DNA from: Pseudomonadota bacterium
GTDB taxonomy: Bacteria > Pseudomonadota > Gammaproteobacteria > Burkholderiales > Burkholderiaceae_C
DNA: 28,696 nucleotides
Assembly: GCA_023442945.1 (NCBI GenBank)
Contig: JAEZWW010000062.1
Coordinates: forward strand, 1-28,696
Direction: 5' to 3'
In this document: positions 1 to 8,842 of the stretch, one piece after another
How positions within the stretch are numbered: the first letter of the stretch is position 1
Layout: each line of letters begins with the position of its first letter
The notes under the pieces: generated by a model
Database searches by the model: none
Seen by the model: only the letters and a program-made list of their open reading frames with translations
Told to the model about the DNA's origin: nothing
Made by a program: the position numbers and the translations under genes

Positions 1-2
1 TG

Positions 3-338
3 GACAACCCCTATGTGTTTGAATCGTTCTGGGACTACCACCGCGGTCTGCTGACCGAAGCACAGTGGCAGGAACGCTTTGCCAACGGCAAGCAGCGCGC
101 ACTCATTCTGCTGGCCAAGGGCAATACGCCCGAACTGCTGAGCCTGGTGCTGCAGCGCATCTACACCCTGCGCAACCAGCTGATCCACGGCGGTGCTACA
201 TGGAACAGCAAGGTCAATCGCGCACAGGTGCAAGACTGCGCCCATCTGATGGGCAAGCTCGTGCCCGTCATCGTGGACATCATGATGTCCCACCCCATGG
301 CGGTATGGGGAGATGCCTGTTATCCGGTGGTGAAGTAA
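3..338 (+). CDS. HEPN-domain protein, C-terminal part (5' end outside window)
   Basis: The frame is open from the left edge to the TAA at 336-338, so this is the last ~111 residues of a longer protein. A GTG lies at 15, but codons before it (DNPY) continue the frame and no ribosome site is visible, so I treat the gene as truncated by the window. The segment is mostly helical and carries LRNQLIHGG, which holds the R-N-x3-H pattern (RNQLIH) of HEPN domains. In that family the pattern is the RNase active site in toxins and defence proteins, though many HEPN proteins are inactive or bind nucleotides. The gene ends 9 bp before the convergent hipA-like gene. HEPN membership is an inference from one motif plus the helical character; the function is unknown. 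Confidence 0.6.
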   Translation, partial: DNPYVFESFWDYHRGLLTEAQWQERFANGKQRALILLAKGNTPELLSLVLQRIYTLRNQLIHGGATWNSKVNRAQVQDCAHLMGKLVPVIVDIMMSHPMAVWGDACYPVVK

Positions 339-347
339 GCTGCTGCC

Positions 348-1652
348 TTAGCGCTCCACCATCGCCTGTGCTCGTGCCCAGAACTGACGCGCGAGCACCT
401 TGGCCTCCTCCCACACAGGCAAGACCGCCGCAGACGGCTGTACGGCCTCCACATCCCATATCCACGCTGGCACTTCACCCTGCACCGGCATAAAGCGCAT
501 GGGCAGCATGTCATAGCAAGGCGCCAGCTCCCAGCGCCTGCCATTCCACAGCAAAGACACATTGCCGTAATGCCGGTCTGTATTGGCAATGAGCTGGCCA
601 AATGCGTCCCACAGCTTGAGCCTGCGTGCATCCGCAGCGCTCAACAGCCCCTGGTCGTGCAGGCGTTGCGCCGTCCTGGCCCATTGATCCACCGGCCCGG
701 CAAACTCTGCGTTGAAGGACTCCAGCGACACCATGCCGATGCGCCCAGGTGCCCGCCCCAGCAGATCTGGCTCCGGACGATCAAAGCGTTCAGTCGCCAA
801 AAATACGCGCCCTTGCACTTCATGCAGCTGCGTACGAGCCACGGGCTGGCCTGCTGCACCCAAAGTCTCCAGCGCCAGATGCTCACAGCGCAGCAACGTG
901 CGTATGCGTTCAGCGACAGGATTGGCTTCTGCCGGAGAAAACTTCACGATCCAGCTTCGGCCCTGCGTATCCAGACAGCAGAACTTGGGCTGCTCACCAC
1001 CTGCGCAGGAGCCTGGTTCGACACCATTCATAGCGGCCTCTGCCAGGGCCGGATAGTTGTGTGGCTCTGCTTGCGGCAGCCCCTGCCCTGTGCGCTGCAC
1101 ATACCTTTGCAAAGCGGCCTCGCCCACGATCAGGTTGCCGGGCCAATCGTCCCCATACTGGGTGATGGACAGCAGCACATCATCCTCACTCCACTGGCGT
1201 GGATCGCTGCCCAGCACCTGCCCCAGATACTGCTTGGCAAAGCTGCGTCCCAGAAAGCCTTGGGGGCGCATATCCTGTATCAGCCACGGCAATCCATCGA
1301 AGTACGGCCCTCCGCCGAGCATGGCGCGCAAGCCCTCGCCTTCCACCCAGTAGCCATCACCATGCAGGGCATGCAAGCTGCCCAATGGCTGAAGGCTGCC
1401 TGCCGCATCCACCGCAGTGACCGGGATATGCTGCCCCACACCAGGCACCTGCCGTGGCACGCCGTAATGCTGGTTACGCCCCAGGCCCAGTTTGATCACA
1501 TCCCCAGCTTGCACCAGCGCAGCCAAAGCCCGCGAGGCGGTGGGCTGGCTCACTTGCAACTGCTGCTGCAATTGCGCGCTGCGCAGTGGTTGCCCCTGCT
1601 GGCGCAGGATGCGCAGCATGGACTGCATCAACTCAGACGTGGCATTGGGCAT
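348..1652 (-). CDS. yjjJ: HipA-family serine/threonine kinase toxin, YjjJ/HipH type
   Basis: A 434-aa protein. Residues ~1-60 form a winged-helix/MarR-like DNA-binding segment (QQQLQVSQPTASRALAALVQ), and the rest is a HipA kinase. KFSPAE near residue 237 gives the ATP-binding lysine, and NTDRHYGN near residue 358 is the HipA catalytic/metal signature, followed by APCYDMLPM. This layout, with a DNA-binding domain fused in front of the kinase and no separate HipB antitoxin gene, is that of E. coli YjjJ (HipH), a HipA paralogue reported as toxic when overproduced. I saw no HipB-like gene next to it. The ATG at 1652 lacks an obvious Shine-Dalgarno, so an internal start cannot be excluded. Repeated TTGAATAGAAAA elements lie just upstream. 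The family call is firm; toxicity here is inferred. Confidence 0.88.
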   Translation of the reverse strand: MPNATSELMQSMLRILRQQGQPLRSAQLQQQLQVSQPTASRALAALVQAGDVIKLGLGRNQHYGVPRQVPGVGQHIPVTAVDAAGSLQPLGSLHALHGDGYWVEGEGLRAMLGGGPYFDGLPWLIQDMRPQGFLGRSFAKQYLGQVLGSDPRQWSEDDVLLSITQYGDDWPGNLIVGEAALQRYVQRTGQGLPQAEPHNYPALAEAAMNGVEPGSCAGGEQPKFCCLDTQGRSWIVKFSPAEANPVAERIRTLLRCEHLALETLGAAGQPVARTQLHEVQGRVFLATERFDRPEPDLLGRAPGRIGMVSLESFNAEFAGPVDQWARTAQRLHDQGLLSAADARRLKLWDAFGQLIANTDRHYGNVSLLWNGRRWELAPCYDMLPMRFMPVQGEVPAWIWDVEAVQPSAAVLPVWEEAKVLARQFWARAQAMVER

Positions 1653-1661
1653 GGCGAGTAA

Positions 1662-1782
1662 TTGAATAGAAAAGTGAATAAATTATTGAATAGAAAAATG
1701 TTTCTGCTATCCATGTTTTCAAGCACTTACGAATTCACCCGGTTTTTTTTGAATAGAAAAACAACCTGTCTTGAATAGCAAA
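1662..1782 (-). promoter_or_regulatory. Four direct repeats upstream of the hipA-like gene (candidate operator array)
   Basis: TTGAATAGAAAA occurs exactly at 1662-1673, 1686-1697 and 1749-1760, and with one mismatch (TTGAATAGCAAA) at 1771-1782. All copies point the same way. Start-to-start spacings are 24, 63 and 22 bp, roughly two, six and two helical turns. A weaker half-match (GTGAATAAAT) lies between copies 1 and 2. The array is AT-rich in a GC-rich genome and ends 10 bp from the hipA-like start codon. Because that kinase carries its own N-terminal DNA-binding domain, autoregulation through these sites is the simplest reading, but it is an inference. Confidence 0.55.
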
Positions 1783-1805
1783 AAGGCCACGCAGTGCGTG
1801 GCCTT
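1778..1805 (-). terminator. Intrinsic terminator of metH
   Basis: AAGGCCACGC (1783-1792) and GCGTGGCCTT (1796-1805) form a perfect 10-bp stem with a 3-nt loop. On the minus strand the stem runs into a T-tract. It lies 22 bp after the metH stop codon. The T-tract side overlaps the fourth TTGAATAG-type repeat. Confidence 0.85.
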
Positions 1806-1827
1806 GTGCGATAAAAAAGCAGCTGTA

Positions 1828-4557
<2,730 letters not shown>

Positions 4558-4559
4558 GG

Positions 4560-4591
4560 GCTCACCTGTGGGATTTGGGCATCAGGTGAGC
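4560..4591 (-). promoter_or_regulatory. Inverted repeat sequestering the metH ribosome-binding site
   Basis: On the minus strand GCTCACCTG (4591-4583) and CAGGTGAGC (4568-4560) are perfect 9-bp complements with a 14-nt loop. The second arm contains the metH Shine-Dalgarno AGGTGAG, ending 3 nt before the ATG. The first arm is the 3' end of the SAH aptamer. When the aptamer holds this strand, the ribosome site should be free; otherwise it is paired. This matches an SAH-activated translational switch. Confidence 0.75.
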
Positions 4592-4660
4592 GTCGTTGCA
4601 CGGTAAGTCGGGACGCCAAGCCTGACGGGCGCCAATGGCCCGCTGCAACGCTCCTTGGCG
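4583..4660 (-). promoter_or_regulatory. S-adenosylhomocysteine (SAH) riboswitch in the metH leader
   Basis: Reading the minus strand, the leader contains in order GGAGCGTTGCAGCG (4654-4641), CAGGCTTGG (4624-4616) and GCAACGACGCTCACC (4599-4585). These match, from memory, the conserved blocks of the SAH riboswitch, which is found upstream of ahcY, metH and related genes in beta- and gamma-proteobacteria. The 5' GGAGCG can pair with the 3' CGCTC to close the aptamer. The element ends about 25 nt before the metH start codon. SAH-bound aptamers of this class raise expression, which makes sense for a gene that helps recycle homocysteine. Confidence 0.85.
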
Positions 4661-4739
4661 CGGAACCCGCCATTTTAGTCGGGCAGGGCTGCCCTTGCCT
4701 GCGGCGCTGGCCATGCCCCCGGCAGCATGCCGGACGGGC

Positions 4740-5063
4740 TCAACGGCCCACGGCTTTGAGCAACTCGGCCTTGTTCATCTGCGAACGGCCGGGGATGTTC
4801 TTTTCGCGCGCCTCGTTGTAGAGCTGCGCCTTGGTGCGGCCACCCGGGCCTTGGTGCGAACGCAGGCCACCGCGCCGGCCGGAAGAGATATCGTCGATCG
4901 ACGAACGGCTGGCCTCGCGCGCTTCACCGGCGCGGGCGCGCTCCTTGTTGACGGTGCGGGCCGCGATTTCTTCGGCCAACTTCTCGCTGCGGCCGTGCTC
5001 CTTCAGGCCCTCTTTGATGTGCGTGTATTGGCGCTCACGCTTGGCGCTCCAGGCTTTGGGCAT
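4740..5063 (-). CDS. Small basic protein with Rho-N/SAP-like C-terminus ('plasmid stabilization protein' type)
   Basis: A 107-aa, highly charged protein. The N-terminus (MPKAWSAKRERQYTHIKEG) and the middle (EKLAEEIAARTVNKERARAGEA) are helical. The C-terminus (TKAQLYNEAREKNIPGRSQMNKAELLKAV, ~78-106) resembles the Rho termination factor N-terminal/SAP-like helical motif that contacts nucleic acid. Proteins of this shape are often labelled 'plasmid stabilization protein' in databases, but I know of no demonstrated role. The ATG at 5063 was chosen because the family sequence begins at MPKAW and the open frame upstream has no conserved features. It stands alone, with 101 bp separating it from the znuA-like stop, and it may nevertheless be read from that operon. 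Confidence 0.75.
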   Translation of the reverse strand: MPKAWSAKRERQYTHIKEGLKEHGRSEKLAEEIAARTVNKERARAGEAREASRSSIDDISSGRRGGLRSHQGPGGRTKAQLYNEAREKNIPGRSQMNKAELLKAVGR

Positions 5064-5164
5064 GTGTGCGCTCCATGGCGGTTGAGACCACCATGCTCGC
5101 GCGGTGCCGCCCCCCTTGCAAGCGGCCGCGGCCCTGCCTGGGTGTAGTCGATGGCCGACCCGCT

Positions 5165-6100
5165 TCAGCGCGCCGCCCGCACCGCCCCCACCAGACGCCG
5201 CGTGTTCTCCCGCATCATCGCCACGTAGGTGGTGGCGTCGCCGCCGGCGGGGGTCAGCGCGTCGGAGTACAGCGTGCCGGACGGACGCAGGCCGGTTTCG
5301 CGCGCCAGCTGTTCGATCAGGCGCGGGTCGCTCACGTTTTCGACGAACAGGGCGCGGATGCCTTCGCTGCGGATCTGGCGCACCAGCTGGGCCACGCCTT
5401 TGGCGGACGGCTCGCTTTCGGTGCTGAGGCCGCGCGCGGCGAAAAAGCGCACGCCGTACGCGCGCCCGTAGTAGGCGTAGGCGGCGTGCGACGTAATGAC
5501 CTTGCGCTGCGCCGCGGGCACGGGCGCCCAGGCGGCGCGGATGTCGGTGTCCAGCTGAGTCAGCTCGGCCGTATAGCGCTCGGCGCGCGTGCGGTAGCCG
5601 GCGCAACCGGCGGCGTCGGCCGCGCACAGGCCGCCCACGATGTTCTGCACGTAGACCTTCGCGTTGGCCACGTTTTGCCAGGCGTGCGGGTCGGTCGGGC
5701 CGTGGTCATGGTCGTGATCGCCGTGCCCATGGTCGTGGTCGGCACCGGGCGCGGCGTCGAGGGTGCGCACGCCACGCGCGGCTTCCACCTGCGGGCCCTT
5801 GTAGCCGGCGCTTTGCAGCAGGCGCGCCATCCAGCCTTCGTAGCCCAGGCCGTTGGCGACCAGCAATTGCGCCTGGCCGACCTGGCGCGCGTGCGCAGGC
5901 GAGGGTTGGAACACGTGCGCGTCCTCGCCCGGGCCGACCAGCGCTTGCACGGCCACGCGGTCGCCGCCGACTTGGCGCACCATGTCGGCCAGGATGCTGA
6001 AGCTGGCGACCACGCGCAGCGGTTCGGCCGCGCGGGCCGGCAGCGCCAGCGCGGCGGCCAGGGTGCCGGCGATGGTGGTCAAAAATACTCTTTTTTTCAT
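5165..6100 (-). CDS. znuA: Metal ABC transporter periplasmic binding protein (ZnuA/cluster 9 family)
   Basis: A 311-aa protein with a Sec signal peptide (KKR, hydrophobic core 6-20, cleavage near ARA-AEP at 24). It captures divalent metal in the periplasm for the adjacent permease. Expected ligands are H62 (DAHVFQPSP), H139 (DPHAW), H205 (ITSHAAYAY) and D280 (YSDAL). A His/Asp-rich loop lies at 121-134, just before H139, as in zinc-specific ZnuA proteins; manganese receptors lack it, so zinc is favoured. The ATG at 6100 gives a proper signal peptide; the upstream in-frame start at 6130 would add ten residues ahead of it. No good Shine-Dalgarno precedes 6100 because the sequence there belongs to a dispersed repeat (6083-6149). 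It is the last gene of the minus-strand operon. Confidence 0.9.
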   Translation of the reverse strand: MKKRVFLTTIAGTLAAALALPARAAEPLRVVASFSILADMVRQVGGDRVAVQALVGPGEDAHVFQPSPAHARQVGQAQLLVANGLGYEGWMARLLQSAGYKGPQVEAARGVRTLDAAPGADHDHGHGDHDHDHGPTDPHAWQNVANAKVYVQNIVGGLCAADAAGCAGYRTRAERYTAELTQLDTDIRAAWAPVPAAQRKVITSHAAYAYYGRAYGVRFFAARGLSTESEPSAKGVAQLVRQIRSEGIRALFVENVSDPRLIEQLARETGLRPSGTLYSDALTPAGGDATTYVAMMRENTRRLVGAVRAAR

Positions 6101-6149
6101 AGCTGCTCGCGCAGGTGGTTGTAGGGCCAAAGGCCAATTCGATTCAAAT
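6083..6149 (+). repeat. Dispersed ~65-bp repeat, copy A
   Basis: Contains TAGCTGCTCGCGCAGG, then TTGTAGGGCCAAAGGCC and GATTCAAAT, the core blocks shared by six copies in the window. It overlaps the start codon of the znuA-like gene (6098-6100, opposite strand) and fills the 66-bp spacer to the permease gene, so it supplies the ribosome-binding region of that gene. Confidence 0.8.
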
Positions 6150-6166
6150 GCCGTGCGTAGGACGCC

Positions 6167-7063
6167 TCAGCGCTGCAGGTGCCGCCGCGCCGCGCGCGAA
6201 CCGCCGCGCCACAGGCCTTGGCGGCCCAGCACCAGCGAGCCCAGGTAAGTCGCGCCCAGGCACAGCACAATGGCCGGGCTGGTTGGCCATTCGACGTGGT
6301 AGGACAGCAGCAGCCCGGCCACGGACGCCACCAGCGCCAGCGCGGTGGCCAGCACCATCAGCGCCGGCACGCTGCGCACCCACAGCCGCGCCGACGCGGC
6401 CGGCAGCACCATGATGCCCACCGCCATCAGCGTGCCCAGCGCGTGAAAACCGGCCACCAGGTTGATCACCAGCAGGCACAGAAAGCCGTAATGCGCCAGC
6501 GCGCTGAAGCGGCTGACGCTGCGCAGAAACTCCGGGTCCAGGCATTCCAGCACCAGCGGGCGGTACAGCAGCGCCAGCGCCAGCAGCGTGACGATGGACG
6601 TGCCCACCAGCAGCGCCAGCGCCGCGTCGTCCAGCGCCAGCACGGTGCCGAACAGCACGTGCAGCAAGTCGACGCTGCTGCCGCGCGTGGACACGATCAG
6701 CACGCCCAGCGCCAGGGAAATCAAATAGAACGCCGCCAAGCTGGCGTCTTCACGCAGCACCGTGGAGCGTGCCACCAGGCCCGAGCCGACGGCCACCAGC
6801 AGCCCGGCCACCACGCCGCCCAGCGTCATCGCCGGCAGCGACAGGCCGGCGATCAAGTAGCCGATCGCCGCGCCCGGCAGCACGGCGTGGGCCATGGCGT
6901 CGCCGGTCAGGCTCATGCGCCGCAGCAGCAAGAACACGCCGACCGGCGCGCAGCTGAGCGACAGCGCGATGCAGCCCACCAGCGCGCGCCGCATGAAGCC
7001 GAATTCGACCAGCGGGCCGATCAGCAGGCCCCACAGGCCGGCGTCCAACGCGGGCGCGCTCAC
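6167..7063 (-). CDS. znuB: Metal ABC transporter permease (ZnuB family)
   Basis: A 298-aa integral membrane protein of the ABC-3 family that forms the transmembrane channel for zinc or manganese uptake. It has about eight hydrophobic segments and the motif LLLRRMSLTGDAMAHAVLPG, typical of the family's first cytoplasmic loop. The start is a GTG at 7063: GGAGGG lies 7 nt upstream of it and the protein then begins just ahead of the first family-conserved segment. The frame stays open upstream to 7255, but that stretch encodes a low-complexity Arg/Thr/Pro run and overlaps the ATPase gene, so it is not the start. It lies between the ATPase and the binding-protein gene in one minus-strand operon. 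Confidence 0.9.
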   Translation of the reverse strand: MSAPALDAGLWGLLIGPLVEFGFMRRALVGCIALSLSCAPVGVFLLLRRMSLTGDAMAHAVLPGAAIGYLIAGLSLPAMTLGGVVAGLLVAVGSGLVARSTVLREDASLAAFYLISLALGVLIVSTRGSSVDLLHVLFGTVLALDDAALALLVGTSIVTLLALALLYRPLVLECLDPEFLRSVSRFSALAHYGFLCLLVINLVAGFHALGTLMAVGIMVLPAASARLWVRSVPALMVLATALALVASVAGLLLSYHVEWPTSPAIVLCLGATYLGSLVLGRQGLWRGGSRAARRHLQR

Positions 7064-7124
7064 TGGACTGCCCTCCGTCCTTCGGACTGCGGGTGCGAGC
7101 GCCTTCCGAGCGGCCGTGCGGCGC

Positions 7125-7970
7125 TCATGGCTGGCGCCCTTCGGCGTGCGCGGCATGGCTGTGCGCGTGACCGTGTTCGTGGTGATCGTGATGGGTGTGC
7201 GCTGCCGCGTCGCCGGCGGACGGCGGCACCTCGCACACCGGCGCCCGCTCGTCAAAGGCCTCGGGCATGACGTGCATGCGGCGCAGGTTCTCGGGCGTCA
7301 GCACCTCGTCGGTGTCGCCCCAGGCCACCAGCTCGCGCGCCAGCATCAGGGTGCGCGGGAAGGCCGCGCGCACCTGTTGCAGGTCGTGCAGCACGGCCAG
7401 CACCGTCTTGCCCTGGCTGTTCCACTGGTGCAGCAGCGCCAGCAAATCGGCCGTGGTGCGCTGATCGATGGCCGAAAAGGGCTCATCCAGCAACAAAATG
7501 TCGGCATCTTGCAGCATCAGGCGTGCAAACAGCGTGCGCTGCAATTGCCCGCCCGACAGCGTGTCGATGGGCTGACGAGCGTAGCCATCCAGGCCGACGG
7601 CGGCCAGCGCGTCGCGCACGCGTTGGCGTTGCGCGGCGCTGAAGCCGCCGAACGCACCGGTTTCTTGCCACAGCCCCATGGCGGCGAATTCGCCCACGCG
7701 GATCGGAAAGCCGCGCTCCAGCGACGCTTGCTGTGGCAGGTAGGCCACGCGCCGCCCGGCCAGGCCGTCGATGCGCCCGCCGATTGGTTGCAGCAGCCCG
7801 GCCAGCGCCTTGACCAGCGTGGACTTGCCCGCGCCGTTGGGGCCGACCACGGCCATCAGCGTGCCCGGCGCGATGGCGCAACTGAGGTGGTGGACGGCCG
7901 GGTGCCCGTCGTAACCGAGCGTGACGTCGTGCAGGCCAATGCCGGGCGTGTGTTCGGGGGCGTGCGCCAT
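7125..7970 (-). CDS. znuC: Metal ABC transporter ATPase (ZnuC family) with His-rich C-terminal tail
   Basis: A 281-aa cytoplasmic ATPase that powers the adjacent permease. Walker A is GPNGAGKST (43-51), the signature is LSGGQ (138-142), Walker B is ILLLDEP (158-164), and the H-loop is H195. The last ~25 residues (258-275) are almost only His with Asp, Glu and Ala, a probable metal-binding tail in the cytoplasm. Such a tail is seen in some ZnuC-like proteins and could sense or buffer zinc. The ATG at 7970 is preceded closely by the stop of a 44-aa membrane protein gene (2-bp gap), which suggests translational coupling. The 57-codon open extension upstream runs antisense-free but overlaps that small gene, so I reject it. 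Confidence 0.92.
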   Translation of the reverse strand: MAHAPEHTPGIGLHDVTLGYDGHPAVHHLSCAIAPGTLMAVVGPNGAGKSTLVKALAGLLQPIGGRIDGLAGRRVAYLPQQASLERGFPIRVGEFAAMGLWQETGAFGGFSAAQRQRVRDALAAVGLDGYARQPIDTLSGGQLQRTLFARLMLQDADILLLDEPFSAIDQRTTADLLALLHQWNSQGKTVLAVLHDLQQVRAAFPRTLMLARELVAWGDTDEVLTPENLRRMHVMPEAFDERAPVCEVPPSAGDAAAHTHHDHHEHGHAHSHAAHAEGRQP

Positions 7971-7972
7971 GC

Positions 7973-8107
7973 TCAGGCCCCGCCGCCTTGCAGCGCCCAG
8001 CGCCACAGCGCGATCAACAGCGCCGACAGCGCCAGCGCCACGCCCACGCGCCAGACGGCCGAGCGCAGCAAGAGCGGCGTGCGGGGCAACGGATCGGGTG
8101 TGGACAT
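7973..8107 (-). CDS. Predicted small single-span membrane protein, first gene of the metal uptake operon
   Basis: A 44-aa frame from the ATG at 8107 to the TGA at 7973-7975. It has a polar N-terminus (MSTPDPLPRTPLLLRS) and one hydrophobic helix (~18-38, VALALSALLIALWRWAL), ending QGGGA. The stop codon is 2 bp from the znuC-like ATG. The positive residues before the helix fit an N-in, single-pass inner-membrane protein. I do not recognise a family. Its position between the candidate Zur operator and znuC, with tight spacing, argues that it is translated; it may be a transporter accessory or a coupling leader. Confidence 0.5.
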   Translation of the reverse strand: MSTPDPLPRTPLLLRSAVWRVGVALALSALLIALWRWALQGGGA

Positions 8108-8194
8108 GGCGGAAGAACGAGGGCGGGCAGGCGGCGCGCAAGGCGCTGTGCGGGGTGCATATGCGGCTTGCATTGGCGCCCGCGGCCGGGCATC

Positions 8195-8217
8195 ATAACG
8201 CAACTCAGTTGCGATAA
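8195..8217. promoter_or_regulatory. Candidate Zur operator in the divergent zur-znu region
   Basis: A 23-bp element with a perfect inverted core CGCAACT-C-AGTTGCG (8199-8213) flanked by ATAA on both sides. It sits between the minus-strand metal transport operon and the plus-strand Fur-family gene, 52 bp before that gene's ATG at 8270 and 87 bp before the small first gene of the operon. Fur-family operators are AT-flanked palindromes of this size. The assignment rests on position and symmetry, not on a match to a known consensus. Confidence 0.55.
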
Positions 8218-8269
8218 GTGCTGGCGGTCCGCCAGCCCTCGCCTTTCAGATCCGGTCTTTCAGCCCGCC

Positions 8270-8761
8270 ATGCCCCGCCCAGCCGCTCCCCCACCGCTTG
8301 CCGACGCCTGCGCGCCGCAGCTGCGCGCGGCCGGTCTGCGCCGCACGCGTGCGCTGCAGGCGGTGCTGGCCTTGTTCGACGAGGACGCGGCCTGGACGCC
8401 CACGCACGCCCAGCTGGCCGAGCGCCTGGCGGCGGCCGGCGAGCCGGTCAACGCCGTCACGCTGTACCGCTTGCTGGAGCGTCTGGTCGGCGCTGGCGTG
8501 CTGGCGCGCCGCACCGCCGCGGGCGAGCGCGTGTGGCGCTTTCACCGCGCCGACGCCACAGCGGTGGACGACGCTGGCCCGCTGTTTGAATGCGACGCCT
8601 GCCACCACCAGTTTCCGCTGGCCGAAGACGACGACGCTGCCGCACGCGCCGTGGCCGCGGCGTTGAACCGCCTGGTGGCGCGCCAAGGCCACCAAGCGGC
8701 GCGCGTGGACCTGGCCGTGCACGGCACCTGCGCCGATTGTCGCGTTGCAGGTGTGTCGTAA
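8270..8761 (+). CDS. zur: Fur-family metal regulator, probably Zur
   Basis: A 163-aa protein. The N-terminal winged helix includes RRTRALQAVLALF and NAVTLYRLLERLVGAGVL (61-78), the Fur-family recognition region. Two CxxC pairs, C108/C111 (ECDACHH) and C154/C157 (CADC), form the structural zinc site. In the Fur family such proteins repress zinc uptake genes when zinc is bound. The divergent zinc-type ABC operon and the shared palindrome at 8195-8217 make Zur more likely than Fur or PerR. The ATG at 8270 precedes the first plausible helix; the frame is open further upstream but that part overlaps the operator. A dispersed repeat follows the stop codon directly. Confidence 0.8.
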   Translation: MPRPAAPPPLADACAPQLRAAGLRRTRALQAVLALFDEDAAWTPTHAQLAERLAAAGEPVNAVTLYRLLERLVGAGVLARRTAAGERVWRFHRADATAVDDAGPLFECDACHHQFPLAEDDDAAARAVAAALNRLVARQGHQAARVDLAVHGTCADCRVAGVS

Positions 8762-8762
8762 T

Positions 8763-8827
8763 TGCTATTGAAATACTAGCTGATTGCGCAGGTGGTTGTA
8801 GGGCAAGAGACCTGTTTCGCTTGAATA
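8763..8827 (+). repeat. Dispersed ~65-bp repeat, copy B
   Basis: TGCTATTGAAATAC, TAGCTGATTGCGCAGG, TGGTTGTAGGGC and CGCTTGAATA match the other copies; 13 bp (GCGCAGGTGGTTG) are identical to copy A. It fills the gap between the convergent zur-like and crp/fnr-like genes, beginning 2 bp after the zur-like stop. Confidence 0.8.
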
Positions 8828-8842
8828 CCGCTGCTGGCAAGG

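Noticed and set aside
1662..1782. CRISPR-like array
   Set aside because: The repeats are 12 bp with unequal spacing and no spacers of constant length; an operator array is more likely.
4740..5627. A 295-aa version of the small Rho-N-like protein
   Set aside because: The first ~188 residues are Arg-rich shadow of the znuA-like gene; the family-like part starts at 5063.
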